From Zhongshania sp. R06B22 (GTDB lineage Bacteria > Pseudomonadota > Gammaproteobacteria > Pseudomonadales > Spongiibacteraceae), in assembly GCF_040892595.1 (NCBI RefSeq), contig NZ_JBFRYB010000001.1, positions 1,922,001 to 1,986,000 on the forward strand: a DNA stretch of 64,000 bases, in the 5' to 3' direction. Positions 1-7,176 of this stretch are shown one piece after another (the stretch's first letter is position 1; the number at the start of each line of letters is the position of its first letter). The notes below the pieces were generated by a model. The model had not been told where the DNA came from and ran no database searches. It saw only the letters and a program-made list of their open reading frames with translations. The position numbers and the translations under genes are program-made.

Positions 1-727
1 GAATGGTCGTAAGTGGTTTATCACTGGAGCCATGAACGAGCGCACCAAGATCTTTATTGTGATGGGCAAATCTGATCCAGAGAACGCCAGTCGTCATATG
101 CAGCAAACACAGGTATTGGTGCCCAAGGACACTGCGGGACTATCAATTATTCGTCCACTGACAACCCTAGGTTACGATGATGCGCCGATTGGTCATGCTG
201 AAATTGTATTTGAAAATGTACGAGTGCCTCTAGAAAACGTTTTATTGGGCGAGGGGCGGGGTTTTGAAATTGCCCAAGGTCGGTTGGCTCCCGGTCGTAT
301 GCATCATTGCATGCGGCTGATTGGCGCTGCCCAGCGTTCACTGGAATTAGCTTGCAAGCGTGCGGTGTCTCGTACCACCTTTGGCAAGCCGCTGAGCAAA
401 CATCAGTCAGTGCGTGAGGAGATTTCTCGCAGCTTCTCTGAAATTGAAATGGCACGCTTATTAGTGCTGAAAACCTGTAAACAAATTGATGAGCAGGGCC
501 CAATGCAAACTACCGATATGATTGCGGCGACCAAAACCACCGTGCCACTACTGGTGCAAAATGTGATTGACCGCTGTATGCAATTGCACGGCGCGGGTGG
601 TTTGACCGAAGATTACTTTATGGCTGAAGCGTTTAACTACGCGCGCTGGTGTCGTCAGGCCGACGGTCCAGATCAAGTGCATCAAATGGCGTTGGGTAAG
701 CAAATTATTAATCGTTACGCTAGCTAA
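1..727 (+). CDS. acyl-CoA dehydrogenase, C-terminal part (5' end outside window)
   Basis: This is the C-terminal ~240 residues of an FAD-dependent acyl-CoA dehydrogenase. The frame is open to the first base of the window and already reads NGRKWFITGA before the first Met at 32, so the gene starts upstream and that Met is internal. Family marks are the middle-domain strand with VPLENVLLGEGRGFEIAQG, the helix motif FGKPLSKHQ and the FAD-contacting QLHGAGGLTEDY near the C-terminus. The stop lies 9 bp before the next gene, which has an APH kinase fold. ACAD plus APH is the pair fused in human ACAD10/ACAD11 and separate in the Pseudomonas putida lva operon, so a role on 4-hydroxyacyl-CoA (removing phosphate from a phosphorylated intermediate) is plausible. 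An ordinary acyl-CoA dehydrogenase role cannot be excluded. Confidence 0.95.
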   Translation, partial: NGRKWFITGAMNERTKIFIVMGKSDPENASRHMQQTQVLVPKDTAGLSIIRPLTTLGYDDAPIGHAEIVFENVRVPLENVLLGEGRGFEIAQGRLAPGRMHHCMRLIGAAQRSLELACKRAVSRTTFGKPLSKHQSVREEISRSFSEIEMARLLVLKTCKQIDEQGPMQTTDMIAATKTTVPLLVQNVIDRCMQLHGAGGLTEDYFMAEAFNYARWCRQADGPDQVHQMALGKQIINRYAS

Positions 728-736
728 GGAGGTCTT

Positions 737-1765
737 ATGGCAGATGCATTTGAGCTAGATATAGCCACGTTAACGGCGTATCTCGAAGCCAATATCGACG
801 GTTTTAAAGGCCCGTTAACCGCAGAGAAATTTGCTGGCGGGCAGTCTAATCCCACCTATTTGATTGCGGCCGCCAGTGGCAAATATGTACTGCGACGCAA
901 GCCCCCGGGTGAGTTACTTAAATCTGCTCATGCGGTAGATCGTGAATTTCGGGTCATGCAGGCCTTGGCGAATACCGAGGTCCCAGTGCCGAAAATGCGG
1001 GTCTTATGTGATGACAGTAGCGTTATCGGCTCGATGTTTTATGTGATGGACTATCTTGATGGCCGCATCTTTTGGGACGCGGCCCTGCCAGAGCAAACGC
1101 CTGTAGAGCGCGGTGCAATTTACGATGCGATGAATAAGGTGCTAGCAGATCTACACAATGTAGATGTCGACAAAGTTGGCTTGAGCGATTACGGCAAACC
1201 CGGTAATTATTTTGAGCGCCAGATCGGTCGCTGGACTAAGCAGTACCGCGCCAGCGAGACTGAAACACTGCCCGCCATGGAAAAATTAATAGTATGGCTG
1301 AATGATAATTTGCCTGCTGACGATGGCTTGGTGTGTATCAATCATGGCGATTTTCGTTTGGATAATATGATGTTCTCCCGCCACGGCAGTGATGTCTTGG
1401 CATTGTTGGACTGGGAGCTTTCGACCCTAGGACATCCATATGCAGATTTGGCCTACCAGTGTATGCAGCTGCGGATTCCCAGCGATGCGGCCATTCCTGG
1501 CTTGGGTGGCGCAGATCGTGGTGCTTTGGGTATTCCGACCGAGCAAGCCTACGTGAAGCAATATTGCGAGCGCCGCGGTATCTCAGGTATTGATAATTGG
1601 GTGTTCTATTTGGCGTTTGCGTTTTTCCGCTTAAGCGCAATTTTGCAGGGCGTATACAAGCGTGCCTTAGATGGTAATGCCTCGAGTCAAAAAGCGCTGG
1701 ATTACGGTGGCTTAGCTGCACCCTTAGCCGAATTAGGTTTGGCCTTGATTGAGAAGGGCGAGTAA
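737..1765 (+). CDS. APH-family phosphotransferase, ACAD10/11-type kinase
   Basis: A 342-residue protein of the aminoglycoside-phosphotransferase (APH/choline kinase) fold. It has an N-terminal GGQSNPTYLI nucleotide-binding segment followed by YVLRRKPPG (the ATP-binding Lys region). The catalytic Brenner motif is INHGDFRLDNMMF (HGDxxxxN, near residue 205), with metal-binding LLDWELSTLGHP about 20 residues on. The WELSTLGHP signature is typical of the subgroup beside acyl-CoA dehydrogenases rather than true drug kinases, so antibiotic resistance is unlikely. In the characterised relatives (human ACAD11 N-domain, P. putida LvaA) the kinase phosphorylates the 4-hydroxyl of 4-hydroxyacyl-CoA. An AGGAGG ribosome site lies just before the ATG, and the gene is packed between the ACAD and the SDR, so an operon is expected. 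Confidence 0.93.
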   Translation: MADAFELDIATLTAYLEANIDGFKGPLTAEKFAGGQSNPTYLIAAASGKYVLRRKPPGELLKSAHAVDREFRVMQALANTEVPVPKMRVLCDDSSVIGSMFYVMDYLDGRIFWDAALPEQTPVERGAIYDAMNKVLADLHNVDVDKVGLSDYGKPGNYFERQIGRWTKQYRASETETLPAMEKLIVWLNDNLPADDGLVCINHGDFRLDNMMFSRHGSDVLALLDWELSTLGHPYADLAYQCMQLRIPSDAAIPGLGGADRGALGIPTEQAYVKQYCERRGISGIDNWVFYLAFAFFRLSAILQGVYKRALDGNASSQKALDYGGLAAPLAELGLALIEKGE

Positions 1766-1785
1766 ATGTTAGAGAGTCAAAAGAT

Positions 1786-2565
1786 ATGAACACAGCAATA
1801 TTCAATAGCCTAGATTTGTCTGGGCAAGTCGCTTTAGTGACCGGTGCGTCCAGTGGTTTGGGTGCCCATTTTGCGACGGTGTTGGCGCAGGCAGGGGCGA
1901 CCGTAGTGGCGGCGGCGAGACGGGTAGACCGACTTGATAGTCTAGTGGCAGATATTGGCGAGGCGGGCGGCAAGGCGATTGCGGTGGCTATGGATGTTAA
2001 TGATGCTGACTCGGTGGTGGCAGCGTTTGATCAGGTAGAAGCTAGCGTTGGCACTGTGACAATTCTTGTTAACAATGCGGGTGTGGCCGACCCCAGCCGC
2101 TTTGTCGACAGTACTGAGCAAAAATGGGACTTCACCGTAGATACCAATTTAAAAGCGGTGTGGCGGGTGTCTAGAGATGCTTCCGAACGAATGATCAAGG
2201 CTGGCGTTACCGGAAGCATTATCAATATCGCGTCTATTCTCGGATTGCAGCCAAGTGCAAATAATGCCCTGTATGCAACGGCTAAAGCCGGGGTTATTCA
2301 GTTGACTAAGAATAGCGCGCAAGAATTATGGCGGCACAATATTAGAGTCAACGCCCTGTGTCCGGGCTATTTTGAAACTGAAATTAATGCCGATTTTTTC
2401 CGCTCGGAAAAAGGCAGCCAGTATCTCAATAAAATTCCGCCAAGGCGCTTAGGCAATATGGATGAATTAACAATGCCGCTGCTAATGTTGGCGAGCCAGG
2501 CCGGCTCGTTTATTACCGGTGTTGCCCTGCCAGTTGATGGCGGTCATCTGCTGCAGTCGCTATAG
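1786..2565 (+). CDS. short-chain dehydrogenase/reductase (SDR)
   Basis: A 259-residue classical SDR. The NAD(P)-binding glycine motif is VTGASSGLGAHFA (TGxxxGxG), followed by AARRVDRLD, NNAGVAD, the catalytic Ser in INIASILG and the YxxxK motif in LYATAKAG; the C-terminus GVALPVDGGHLL is the usual SDR end. An Arg pair after the second strand (AARR) suggests NADPH preference, but this is weak. The gene follows the kinase by 20 bp and is probably the third gene of one operon. In the lva levulinate pathway an SDR also accompanies the ACAD and kinase, which fits a 3-hydroxyacyl or similar hydroxy-acid oxidation, though the substrate cannot be read from sequence. Confidence 0.92.
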   Translation: MNTAIFNSLDLSGQVALVTGASSGLGAHFATVLAQAGATVVAAARRVDRLDSLVADIGEAGGKAIAVAMDVNDADSVVAAFDQVEASVGTVTILVNNAGVADPSRFVDSTEQKWDFTVDTNLKAVWRVSRDASERMIKAGVTGSIINIASILGLQPSANNALYATAKAGVIQLTKNSAQELWRHNIRVNALCPGYFETEINADFFRSEKGSQYLNKIPPRRLGNMDELTMPLLMLASQAGSFITGVALPVDGGHLLQSL

Positions 2566-2569
2566 CCAT

Positions 2570-2599
2570 ACACCCGCGGCAACACGGCGCCGTGGGTGT
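2570..2599. terminator. hairpin between convergent SDR and LysR genes
   Basis: An 11-bp stem (2570-2580 with 2589-2599, one G-U pair) and 8-base loop sits between the two converging stop codons, touching the LysR stop. There is no clear T-run on either side, so it may be a transcription block or RNA 3'-end stabiliser rather than a classic intrinsic terminator. Confidence 0.45.
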
Positions 2600-3525
2600 T
2601 AACTCAGGCCTAACTCTTGCTGTAGTTTAAGTAGCTCAGCGCCGACCATTTTACCTTCAAGAAGGGGGATATAGGGCTGTATGGATTCCAGCATAAAGTC
2701 TCGAAATATCCTGATGCGTGCGGTGGTCCGTAGATCAATGTGGGATAGCAGCCAAAACTCTAAGTTCGGTTGAATATAGTCGCTGTCTATCCGCGTGAGC
2801 TTGGGGTCGGCATCACCTAAGCCGCAGGGCAGCAGCGAAAAACCTAGGCCCTGCGCCACTAAGTCGTAGGCGATGACCAGTGAATTGACGCGAAAGCGTA
2901 CGGGCATTTCTGGAAACGTTTTTTGCATCCACTCGGGTGCGGTATAGTCGTCACCCATCCAAGAAATACCAGAGATTCCCTGTTTATCATCTAAATAGCG
3001 CTGATACAGGGTTTTACTGCCGTAAACCGCATAGGCAAACTTCGCTATTTTGGTGCCGACCACATTCGGTGGCGGCTGATCGGTAATACGAAAGGCAATG
3101 TCTGCCTCATGGCCGGCAAGGTTAAAGGTGTTTTCTGAGGCGATCAGCTCGATCTTGATATCTGGATAGCGCTCAGAAAAAGCTTTGAGCCCGGGCAAGA
3201 GAATACGTTGTATACAGACATCTACTGCGGTCACCCGCAGTCTGCCACTCAACTCCTGACGATCGGCCTGTACCGTGCGCTGAATACTAAAGACGTGTTC
3301 GCTTATTTGCTCTGCCGACTTAAGAACTTCTTCCCCCATTGGGGTTATTAGCCAGCCGCTGGTGGAGCGATCGAAGAGTGCTGCGCCCAATACTGCTTCT
3401 AGGCCGCTAATGCGACGGGAAACCGTGGCATGGTTTACGCCCAGCTTTTTCGCGGCAGCGGTCACCGAACCTTCGTTAATAACGGCCAAGCAATAGCGTA
3501 TATCGTCCCAATTGAGCGAATTCAT
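2599..3525 (-). CDS. LysR family transcriptional regulator
   Basis: A LysR-type regulator of 308 residues. The N-terminal winged HTH is clear (MNSLNWDDIRYCL, then TAAAKKLGVNHATVSRRISGLEAVLG), followed by a linker helix and a periplasmic-binding-protein-like effector domain (RLRVTAVDVCIQ onward). I start it at the ATG at 3525; a TTG four codons upstream is also in frame, but MNSLNWDD is the usual beginning of this subgroup. It converges on the ACAD-kinase-SDR operon and diverges from the small secreted protein at 3679. LysR proteins usually act on the divergent gene, so the secreted protein is the first candidate target, with the metabolic operon second. Confidence 0.93.
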   Translation of the reverse strand: MNSLNWDDIRYCLAVINEGSVTAAAKKLGVNHATVSRRISGLEAVLGAALFDRSTSGWLITPMGEEVLKSAEQISEHVFSIQRTVQADRQELSGRLRVTAVDVCIQRILLPGLKAFSERYPDIKIELIASENTFNLAGHEADIAFRITDQPPPNVVGTKIAKFAYAVYGSKTLYQRYLDDKQGISGISWMGDDYTAPEWMQKTFPEMPVRFRVNSLVIAYDLVAQGLGFSLLPCGLGDADPKLTRIDSDYIQPNLEFWLLSHIDLRTTARIRIFRDFMLESIQPYIPLLEGKMVGAELLKLQQELGLS

Positions 3526-3678
3526 TTTCGGCAACACCCTTTTACCTATCTATTTTTGCACAATCTATGTGATATTTTTGATATTTCCGTGCATTAATAT
3601 AGATACTAGACTGGCCCCTGTGATTCAGCAAGTGATCAATAAACGCAGTCTATGAAATCCAGGGTGAGGGAGAAAAAC

Positions 3679-4035
3679 ATGAGAAATCGCAAAACAAGGG
3701 TACTGTCAGCGCTATTATTTTTGGTGGCTTCCTTAAGCATAGAGCAGCAGGCATATGCTGAGTCGTACATCAATAAGGCCTATGCAATGTGTAAAGCTGA
3801 AGCAAACGCAAAGTACGGTGCGGAAGACGAGCTGCTGCGAACCAAATTTAAAGCCGCCACCGGCAGTCAAGTAAAGCTAACTATCTTGCTGCAGGTTTTC
3901 CAGCGCGATGCCGATTCTTTTAAAGTTATGTGCAATATTGATGGGCGAGCGCATCAGGTGGTGTCTATTGAGCGCAAGCACCGCTTAGATAATATGCGTA
4001 TTGTTGGCGCGCACAACAATAATATGGCGCCCTAG
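3679..4035 (+). CDS. small secreted hypothetical protein
   Basis: I do not recognise this protein. It is about 118 residues with a signal peptide (positive MRNRKTR, then LLFLVASLSIE, likely cleaved after QAYA). The mature part has two Cys (AYAMCKAEAN and FKVMCNIDGR) that could form a disulfide in the periplasm. The start at 3679 is chosen because GGGAG at 3668-3672 sits six bases upstream; an in-frame ATG at 3652 has no ribosome site. It is divergent from the LysR gene, with a ~150-bp AT-rich space that must hold both promoters. A small periplasmic protein under LysR control is the most that can be inferred. Confidence 0.75.
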   Translation: MRNRKTRVLSALLFLVASLSIEQQAYAESYINKAYAMCKAEANAKYGAEDELLRTKFKAATGSQVKLTILLQVFQRDADSFKVMCNIDGRAHQVVSIERKHRLDNMRIVGAHNNNMAP

Positions 4036-4356
4036 TGCTTGGAATACGTGCTTGCAGTCGGTCATAATTAGCTTTTTTAAAGCGTTAAAGTTTTCAGGTG
4101 TGGCATTGGCTTTGAGCTTGGCTCAAGATTGATGCCAGACCTGTTTTTTTGTTTAACGTTAACAACAATAGCAATATCATCAGTATGCAGTATCGATGGC
4201 AAGTTATGTAAAACGCTCTGCTTGACGATATCTATAAGGCCGTTTCACCTCTTAAGAGGCTGGCTGAGATACCATAGCAAGTGGTGTGGGCTATCAATTC
4301 GCTTTGCGTGATTGAGCGCGACACCACTTATAAATAATGACTAATGAGGAAGCTTT
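4036..4356. other. intergenic region, no gene seen
   Basis: A 321-bp gap between the secreted protein and the thiolase-like gene. It contains a perfect 10-bp palindrome (TTAACGTTAA near 4155) and the nested inverted repeat described separately at 4279-4329. A 60-codon open frame here lacks a ribosome site and any recognisable sequence, so I do not call a gene. Confidence 0.6.
4279..4329 (+). promoter_or_regulatory. nested inverted repeat in the leader of the thiolase-like gene
   Basis: An outer 9-bp perfect repeat (AAGTGGTGT at 4279-4287, ACACCACTT at 4321-4329) encloses an inner stem (TCAAT 4294-4298 with ATTGA 4311-4315, extended by CGC/GCG around a TTT loop). It ends 27 bp before the GTG start at 4357. 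It could be an operator, perhaps for the AraC-type regulator just downstream, or an RNA leader structure. There is no T-run, so it is not a terminator. Confidence 0.45.
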
Positions 4357-5886
4357 GTGGCTAATACAACTCCAATTCTGATAGCGTCTGGGCAATATGT
4401 TTTTCGTGATGAAGTGACAGCAGAAACGGTAATGTCGCCACTTGATATTGCTGCCAAGGCAGCTAATGTGGCAATAGCGGCAGCCAATGCCCATAGTGAA
4501 TTAGCTTCTCAAATAGATACCATTGCCTTTGTTCGCGGTTTTATGGATTCAGTGCCTGGCGGTCAGGGCCCGTTTGGCGCTAGTAATAATATGCCGCGCT
4601 CTCTAGCCAAGCGTATTGGCGCCGATCCACAGCGCGCTATATATGGCCGAGAAGGTGGCCATTCGCCGCAGCGCTTTGTGAACGAATTTGCCGAGAAAAT
4701 TGCCGCCGGTGAAATGTCGCTAGGTTTAATTGCCGGAGCTGAGGCTACCGGTATTGTTAAACAAGTGGCTAAAGCAGGACTCGCGGTAGACTGGAGTGAA
4801 ACCGTTGACGGTGACCTCGACAACCGTGGCTGTCACTGGTTATTTACCGAGCATGAAATTGCCCACGGTATTACGTTTCCAACTCAGGTCTATCCTCTGT
4901 TTGAACACGCTTGGCGTGCGCGCCATAAACTTAGCGTCACCGAGCATCGCCAGCTCGCGTCTGAATTGTTTGCGAAGTTCTCAGATGTCGCCGCCAATAA
5001 CCCATATTCCCAATTCCCTGTTGCACGTAGCGCTGAGTTTTTAAATACCGTTTCAGCTGATAATTACTGGGTAGCGTCTCCGTATACGAAATGGATGGTG
5101 GCGCAGGATGCCGTTAACCAAGGCGCGGCACTGCTAATGTGTTCGGTCGATAAGGCACTGGAGCTAGGCATTCCCGAATCACAGTGGATTTATTTGCATA
5201 GCTACGCCGATGTCGATGACCGTTGGGTGTCTTCGCGACCAGATTTGTCGCTTTCAGAATCTATGAAGTTAACGCTTAATGGCGTGCTTGCCGCAGCGGG
5301 TAAATCGATTAGCGACATTGATGTGATGGATATTTACAGCTGTTTTCCTATCGCGGTGTTAGCAGCGTGTGAGTCTATGGGGCTCGATTGGAATACTGAT
5401 AAAGCGCTAACCGTTACCGGTGGATTGCCATTCTTCGGTGGTGCAGGAAATAATTACAGCACCCACGCTATTGCCAGTTTGACTGATCAGCTGCGCGATT
5501 CGCCGTCGGCCTTTGGTTTGGTGACAGCGAACGGCGGCTTTTTGTCTAAGCAATCAGTAGGCTTATATTCCGCACAGGCGCCGCAAACACCCTGCAAGAA
5601 TGCAGATTCTAGTATGCAGGCCCAGTTTGATAGTTTGCCGCTTGTTGAGGTGGCAGAACAAGCCAGCGGTCTTGGCACAGTTGAAACCTACACTGTTGTT
5701 TATAAACGCGATAAACCTAGTTTGGGTATTGTGATTGGCCGACTGGCTGATGGCCGTCGTTTTCTGGCTAATACGGCGGCGGATGACGAGGCAGCGTATG
5801 CAATACTAGCTGGCGATGAGGAAGTGATTGGTCGGCAAGTGGAGGTCAGTCACCAGGCACCGCAGAATATTGCGCGCTTTATATAA
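4357..5886 (+). CDS. thiolase-like protein type 1 (acetyl-CoA acetyltransferase family)
   Basis: A 509-residue thiolase-superfamily protein with a GTG start preceded by GAGGA. It is longer than ordinary thiolases (~390-400). The body holds thiolase-fold landmarks in altered form: IYSCFPIAVLAACESMG (where FadA-type thiolases have the NEAFA loop), TGGLPFFGGAGNNYSTHAI and LVTANGGFLSKQSVGLYS. The last ~85 residues (VETYTVVYKRDKPSLGIVIGRL) match my memory of the extra C-terminal domain of thiolase-like protein type 1 found in mycobacteria and marine proteobacteria. I do not find the usual N-terminal nucleophile Cys in a canonical context, so thiolase activity is not assured. The AraC-type regulator at 5941-6960 converges on it. 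Confidence 0.85.
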   Translation: MANTTPILIASGQYVFRDEVTAETVMSPLDIAAKAANVAIAAANAHSELASQIDTIAFVRGFMDSVPGGQGPFGASNNMPRSLAKRIGADPQRAIYGREGGHSPQRFVNEFAEKIAAGEMSLGLIAGAEATGIVKQVAKAGLAVDWSETVDGDLDNRGCHWLFTEHEIAHGITFPTQVYPLFEHAWRARHKLSVTEHRQLASELFAKFSDVAANNPYSQFPVARSAEFLNTVSADNYWVASPYTKWMVAQDAVNQGAALLMCSVDKALELGIPESQWIYLHSYADVDDRWVSSRPDLSLSESMKLTLNGVLAAAGKSISDIDVMDIYSCFPIAVLAACESMGLDWNTDKALTVTGGLPFFGGAGNNYSTHAIASLTDQLRDSPSAFGLVTANGGFLSKQSVGLYSAQAPQTPCKNADSSMQAQFDSLPLVEVAEQASGLGTVETYTVVYKRDKPSLGIVIGRLADGRRFLANTAADDEAAYAILAGDEEVIGRQVEVSHQAPQNIARFI

Positions 5887-5908
5887 AAACGTATTTGTAT
5901 GGTCAACA

Positions 5909-5930
5909 GCGTGCTTAATTTAAAGCACGC
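5909..5930. terminator. bidirectional hairpin between convergent genes
   Basis: A perfect 8-bp stem (GCGTGCTT 5909-5916, AAGCACGC 5923-5930) with a 6-base loop, placed between the stops of the thiolase-like gene and the AraC gene. TTATTCCT follows on the plus strand and TGTTGACC on the minus strand, so the T-run is weak but the position is right for a shared terminator. Confidence 0.6.
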
Positions 5931-5940
5931 TTATTCCTCA

Positions 5941-6960
5941 TTACATCCGGCGCCGGTAGTGCTGTGGCGTCATACCTGTCCAACTTTTAAACGCGCGGGT
6001 AAATGCACTGGATTCTGAAAATCCGGTGCGCTGCGCGATACTCTCTATAGAAAGATTTGAACGGCCGAGGTGGTATAGCGCGGTGTCGTGACGACACTGG
6101 GTTTTAAGCTCGTTAAAGGTCGACCCTTCCTGAGCCAGTCTTCTGCGCAAGGTTTGTGGGTGTAAATGCAATTGTTCTGCGATTTCTTCAATTCCGGGGG
6201 TATCAATCAGGCGTTTGTTTACAATCATTCTTACCTGCGCGGTCCAGCTCTTTTCACGGTATTGCTGGATTAACATAACGAGGGTGGGGTGCTGCAAAAA
6301 ACGCTGTAGAGATTGTTCTGTTTGTTCAAGTGGCAATTCAGTCAGGCTGCGATGGAAGATGATTTCGCTGCGTGGTTTGTCAAAATAGACCGCCTGACCT
6401 AAAAACAGATGCCGGTACTCCTCGGCGTGTGCGGGGGCGGAATACTCTAGATTGACGGCAATAAGCGGAAGATGTCGGCGTACCATCCAGCTGCAAAAGC
6501 GATGAAGATTAAACATAATCAGTTCAAAGCCATAGTGTCCAATGACATGGTCGGTATTGCCGTGCTCAATAACGAATTTGGCTTCGTCACCGTTGATTTC
6601 AAAGCGCGGTTGTAACCCCCATTCAAACATTTGATAAAAACGGCAGTACCTCGCCATCATATGACCCAGGGTGGCGCAATGAATGACCGAGTAGCACATA
6701 TTTGTCCACGTGCCGATCACATAGCGGGACGGACCATAACCTAAAAATTCATCTCCCATTTCACGCATCACAATTGACTGCAAACGGCCAAAGTTAACCG
6801 CGGATACCCGCGCATTTGCTTGGCTTAATAGCTCCGGTGAAATCCCTGCTGCATTGAGCAGTTGCTTGCTATCCAGTCCCTGCGCCTCGGCATTGTGAAG
6901 CACGGCGTGAATAAAATAGTTACCCACTGAGATATTGCGCATCGATGAAATGCTGCTCAT
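5941..6960 (-). CDS. AraC family regulator with arabinose-binding-type N-domain
   Basis: A 339-residue AraC-family activator. The N-terminal ~200 residues match the 'arabinose-binding domain of AraC transcription regulator' type found in OruR/ArgR-like Pseudomonas proteins (LLNAAGISPELLSQ, GYGPSRYVIGTW). The C-terminal HTH pair is IEEIAEQLHLHPQTLRRRLAQEG and SIESIAQRTGFSESSAFTRAFKSWTG, ending TPQHYRRRM. A second protein of the same architecture is at 38175-39215. This subgroup often sits beside fatty-acid or sterol-type catabolic genes, and here it converges on a thiolase-like gene. It lies 216 bp from the divergent TonB receptor operon, which is the other candidate target. The ligand is unknown. 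Confidence 0.93.
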   Translation of the reverse strand: MSSISSMRNISVGNYFIHAVLHNAEAQGLDSKQLLNAAGISPELLSQANARVSAVNFGRLQSIVMREMGDEFLGYGPSRYVIGTWTNMCYSVIHCATLGHMMARYCRFYQMFEWGLQPRFEINGDEAKFVIEHGNTDHVIGHYGFELIMFNLHRFCSWMVRRHLPLIAVNLEYSAPAHAEEYRHLFLGQAVYFDKPRSEIIFHRSLTELPLEQTEQSLQRFLQHPTLVMLIQQYREKSWTAQVRMIVNKRLIDTPGIEEIAEQLHLHPQTLRRRLAQEGSTFNELKTQCRHDTALYHLGRSNLSIESIAQRTGFSESSAFTRAFKSWTGMTPQHYRRRM

Positions 6961-7176
6961 GTGCTCATTCGTTCCTTTATTAGCGGACTTTTTGATTCTC
7001 TATTGTTCACATAATGATATCAGGCGAGCAGTATCAGGGATAAGGCTATATACGTAAAAGAAGCTATATTGGAGAAAGGGGAAATGGTCTAGTGTAGCGA
7101 AAGAACACACTATTCAGGTGATGGAACATAATAAGCGTTGATTGCCCCTGCGCGCTAATAAGTGAGTTGAGAGAGT

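Noticed and set aside
737..1765. Aminoglycoside resistance gene
   Set aside because: The fold is APH-like but the WELSTLGHP motif and ACAD/SDR neighbours point to a metabolic acyl-CoA kinase.
1338..1973. A 211-codon open frame on the minus strand across the kinase and SDR
   Set aside because: It lies opposite two clear genes, lacks a ribosome site and looks like no protein family.
4129..4311. A 60-codon open frame between the secreted protein and the thiolase-like gene
   Set aside because: No ribosome-binding site, no family likeness, and it overlaps the nested inverted repeat.
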